Shown in pieces: positions 19,639 to 22,200 of a DNA stretch of 22,200 nucleotides. A model generated the notes under the pieces. It made no database searches, was not told the DNA's origin, and saw only the letters and a program-made list of their open reading frames with translations. The stretch lies in the IMG/VR virus record IMGVR_UViG_3300048130_000007, positions 1-22,200 of that record; one strand, 5' to 3'. The stretch is from a virus. A program made the translations under genes and the position numbers. Each line of letters begins with the position of its first letter. Position 1 is the stretch's first letter.

Positions 19639-20829
19639 ATGGCAAATTTGTTCCAACGGATTTTTAAGCGTGGTGGTTATCAGGTAGCCTATACGGGTTA
19701 CCCTTCCTTTGCATCACACTTGCGCGGCATCTCAACAAAGAGCGGTGCATTTATTGACACGGAAACGGCACTAGGGCTAACCACTGTTTATGCCTGTGTT
19801 AGTCGTATCGCGTCAACCATTGCACAGCTGCACTTGGATATAATGACGCGCAACGAAGACGGAGTTGTAAAAGCCACGGGCCACGTAGCGCAGGACCTCA
19901 TCAGCCAAGAGCCAGAGCCAGGATATACAGCCTTTGACTTTTGGGAAACGTACATTAGCAATGTTCTAATTTACGGCAAGGCATACGCCATAATTAAGCG
20001 TTTGCCGAATGGCGACCCATATGAACTTTGTTTAGTCAACCCAAAGAGCGTAAAGCAAAAGATGGTTGACACTGATTTAGTGTATGACATAAAGGACCAT
20101 GGCATTTACTTCCATGCAGATATGCTGATTACTTGCAACCTGTATGGTCAGAGTCCGATTGAATTGCACCGCGAAATGTTGGGACTAGCCAAGGCAGCCC
20201 AGGACTTTGCTAGTGAGTTCTTTGGTAGCAGCGGAAACATGACGGGCATACTGTCAAGCAACGAGCCGCTGAAGAAAGAGCAGATTGATATTATCAAAGA
20301 CAGTTGGAACAATAGCGGCGATCAGCTAGGCACGAAGCTTTTACCTTTTGGCTTTAGCTATAACCGCATAGCTGTTGACCCTGAGAATGCGAGTTTAACC
20401 GAGCAGCGCGATTTTCTGAATCAAGAAATTTGCAGAATCTTTGGCGTGCCGCCGTCTATGGTTGGCGTCCAGTCCAATGTAACTTACAGCAACACGGAGC
20501 AGCAAGCCATTCAGTTTGCAAAATATACGATTGTGCCCTGGACGCGCAGGCTAGAGCAGGAAATGAATTGCAAGCTGTTAGCACCTGACGAACGGCCTAC
20601 ACACTTTACACGGTTTGACTTAAGCGACCTATTGCGAGGCGATAGCGTTAGCCGCGCACAATACTATGACACTCTGATTAAATCAGGGGTCATGTCAATC
20701 AATGAGGCGCGAGCCGCTGAAGACCTCAACGCGGTTGACGGAGGTTCAATTCACACCGTGCAAGTGAATCAAATCGCGTTAAACAGCCTTGAAGATTACA
20801 GCAAAAAAATTAGTAGCGATGGAGAATAA
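19639..20829 (+). CDS. Portal protein (HK97 family)
   Basis: A 396-residue portal of the HK97 type; twelve copies form the DNA channel at the capsid vertex. The features fit: FQRIFKRGG near the start, TALGLTTVYACVSRIASTIAQLHLDIM (typical 'a-l-vtaVyaCv-lia-tia-lpl'), DFWETYISNVLIYGKAYAIIKR, LGLAKAAQDFASEFFGSSGNMTGIL, PFGFSYNRIAVDPENASLTEQRDFLNQEICRIFGVPPSMVG ('l-err-f-n-eIaraFgVPp-llG'), and TIVPWTRRLEQEMNCKLL. The ATG at 19639 is preferred because it lies just after the promoter-like box; an ATG 11 codons earlier is inside the terminase. The gene overlaps the protease-capsid gene by 11 nt. Confidence 0.95.
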   Translation: MANLFQRIFKRGGYQVAYTGYPSFASHLRGISTKSGAFIDTETALGLTTVYACVSRIASTIAQLHLDIMTRNEDGVVKATGHVAQDLISQEPEPGYTAFDFWETYISNVLIYGKAYAIIKRLPNGDPYELCLVNPKSVKQKMVDTDLVYDIKDHGIYFHADMLITCNLYGQSPIELHREMLGLAKAAQDFASEFFGSSGNMTGILSSNEPLKKEQIDIIKDSWNNSGDQLGTKLLPFGFSYNRIAVDPENASLTEQRDFLNQEICRIFGVPPSMVGVQSNVTYSNTEQQAIQFAKYTIVPWTRRLEQEMNCKLLAPDERPTHFTRFDLSDLLRGDSVSRAQYYDTLIKSGVMSINEARAAEDLNAVDGGSIHTVQVNQIALNSLEDYSKKISSDGE

Positions 20830-22200
20830 AAAAGATGAGCGATTAAATGAACTGCGTAAACAGTACGGCGATAACGTAGAACTGCGAACAAGCGAAGTGC
20901 GAGCCGCTGGCGATGACGCTCTAGTTATCGAAGGCTATGCCGCAAACTTTGAGCAGGTTACAGACCTGGGATATTTCAAAGAACAGATTGCACGCGGTGC
21001 GTTCGATGAGGTCATGGAAGATGACGTTCGGCTGTTGCTCAATCATGACGGCGCACCGATGGCACGAACGAAAAACGGCACGCTAGAATTAAGCGTTGAC
21101 GAAAGCGGCCTAAAGTATCGGGCTGCTTTAGCAGACACGCAAGACGGGCGCGACCTTTACAAACTAATAAAGCGCGGCGATATATCACAAAGCTCGTTTG
21201 CGTTTACAATACAGGATCAGGAATGGAACGAATCGCGCACCATGCGCACCGTGACTAAGATGGCGCGACTGTTAGACGTGTCACCTGTAACGTATCCAGC
21301 ATATCCAACTACTACGGTGGCAGCACGAAACATGGCAGATGTAAAGCCTGAGCCAGTGCAAGAAACCGAAACGAAAACAGAGGCAACAACTGAAAGTCAG
21401 GAAACACGTACCTTTGCTACAACAGCGGAACGACCCGCGAAATCTTTTAAGAATATGAATTTTAGAAACAGCACAGATGCGGCCCGCTACATCAGCCAAC
21501 TAGAGGCTAAGCTCGGCAACATCAACGACCTCGCAGAAACCGAGGAACGCGCGTTGACCTCTGAGGAATTGGAAGAAACGCAAGACATTCACACAAAGCT
21601 CGAAGCGGCTGAACAGCAGCGCGATGCATTGTCAAAAAACGAAGCACGCCTAAAGCGTCTTGCCGTTGCAGCCGATGCGGTTGTTCGAAGCGACAAGGAA
21701 GTAATTAAGGCAACAGCACAGTTTGACTTAGGCAAGGCTTTGCGCGAAGCAGCACAGGGCGGTGTAACTGGATTGGAAAAGGAAATTGCACAGGAAGCAC
21801 GCAGCGAAGCATCTGCTTTGGGCTTGGGCTTGCGCGGTGATTTTGCTATTCCACAATCTATGTTGAACGAAGCACGTAACGTTTACGGTGTAGACGCTGG
21901 CGCAGCTGGTGTAAATGACGCAGTGACAACAGTAGCCACTGAGGTGACTGCATTGGTTGGCGCTTTGCGTTCTAACTCTTTGCTTGCTGCAACAGGAGCA
22001 ACACAGCTGAACGGGTTTGTTGGCGATATTAAGATGCCTTCACTTCCAACTGACGCGGCAGAAGAGCCAGCAGAAGCAGCGGCCATTACAGGCAACACGG
22101 GTGCGATGGGTCAACAGACTCTAAGCCCACAGCGTATTGCTCAGCAGATGATCGTTACTAAGGAAGCTATCAACCAAACCAACGGCAACATGGCCGAGGT
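20819..22200 (+). CDS. Fused prohead protease and major capsid protein (partial at right edge)
   Basis: This frame starts at ATG 20819 and stays open to the window edge (460 codons). Residues about 20-160 are an HK97-type prohead protease: EGYAANFEQVTDLGYFKEQIARGAFDE, catalytic H76 in LLLNHDG, and S126 in SQSSFAF, followed by the strand VSPVTYPAYPTTTV. Residues about 175-300 are a linker and a coiled coil (ISQLEAKLGNINDLAETEERALTSEELEETQDIHTKLEA), like the capsid delta/scaffold domain. From about 335 the HK97-fold capsid begins (GLRGDFAIPQSMLNEARNVYGV, then TALVGALRSNSLLAATGA, GDIKMPS and ETKE-like ITKEAIN). Protease, scaffold and capsid form one polyprotein, where HK97 uses separate genes. 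It should be cleaved during maturation. Confidence 0.88.
   Translation, partial: MENKKDERLNELRKQYGDNVELRTSEVRAAGDDALVIEGYAANFEQVTDLGYFKEQIARGAFDEVMEDDVRLLLNHDGAPMARTKNGTLELSVDESGLKYRAALADTQDGRDLYKLIKRGDISQSSFAFTIQDQEWNESRTMRTVTKMARLLDVSPVTYPAYPTTTVAARNMADVKPEPVQETETKTEATTESQETRTFATTAERPAKSFKNMNFRNSTDAARYISQLEAKLGNINDLAETEERALTSEELEETQDIHTKLEAAEQQRDALSKNEARLKRLAVAADAVVRSDKEVIKATAQFDLGKALREAAQGGVTGLEKEIAQEARSEASALGLGLRGDFAIPQSMLNEARNVYGVDAGAAGVNDAVTTVATEVTALVGALRSNSLLAATGATQLNGFVGDIKMPSLPTDAAEEPAEAAAITGNTGAMGQQTLSPQRIAQQMIVTKEAINQTNGNMAE

Overview
The window is densely packed phage DNA. It carries about 36 genes, all on the + strand, mostly joined by ATGA, TGATG or longer overlaps. The structural genes describe an HK97-type tailed dsDNA phage with a long non-contractile tail (siphovirus morphology). 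The likely host is a member of the Bacteroidota. The grounds are: no convincing Shine-Dalgarno sequences; promoter-like boxes close to the Bacteroidota -7 consensus TAnnTTTG in every real intergenic gap; a DUF3127-type ssDNA-binding protein; and several early proteins of a kind I associate with Bacteroidota phages. The host call is an inference. I see no integrase, recombinase, DNA polymerase, helicase or transposon.

Layout. 13-1396: head-tail connector, head closure and neck proteins. 1396-4927: a tail-terminator domain fused to a long fibre, a discoidin-like carbohydrate-binding protein and two tiny proteins. 4914-10356: major tail protein, tail assembly chaperones G and GT (with a -1 frameshift site), tape measure and distal tail protein. 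10356-11832: lysis region with a membrane/coiled-coil protein, an M15 peptidase endolysin, a metallophosphoesterase and a holin-like protein. 11833-11971: the main control region, with a terminator, tandem operator-like repeats and a promoter. 11972-17477: early, replication and recombination genes. These include an annealing-protein candidate, an SSB-like protein, a replication initiator with five iterons and an AT-rich stretch inside its gene (a lambda-like origin), a PAPS-reductase-like protein, NinG and an HNH nuclease. 17579-22200: terminase small and large subunits, portal, and a protease-capsid fusion running off the right edge.

The right edge stops inside the capsid gene and the left edge starts with the gene that normally follows the capsid. 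Joining the two ends would restore the standard HK97 order, so the window may be nearly all of a circularly mapping genome of about 23 kb, cut near the capsid. With no polymerase or helicase of its own, the phage would have to recruit the host replisome through its initiator.

The most unusual items are: the iteron origin, whose repeats are kept in DNA while falling in shifting codon frames; the tail-terminator/fibre fusion, which predicts neck fibres; the protease-scaffold-capsid polyprotein; the precisely bounded G/GT frameshift window; a roughly 200-nt two-frame overlap; a PAPS-reductase-like gene with foreign codon use; and -7 boxes so close to start codons that leaderless mRNAs are predicted.
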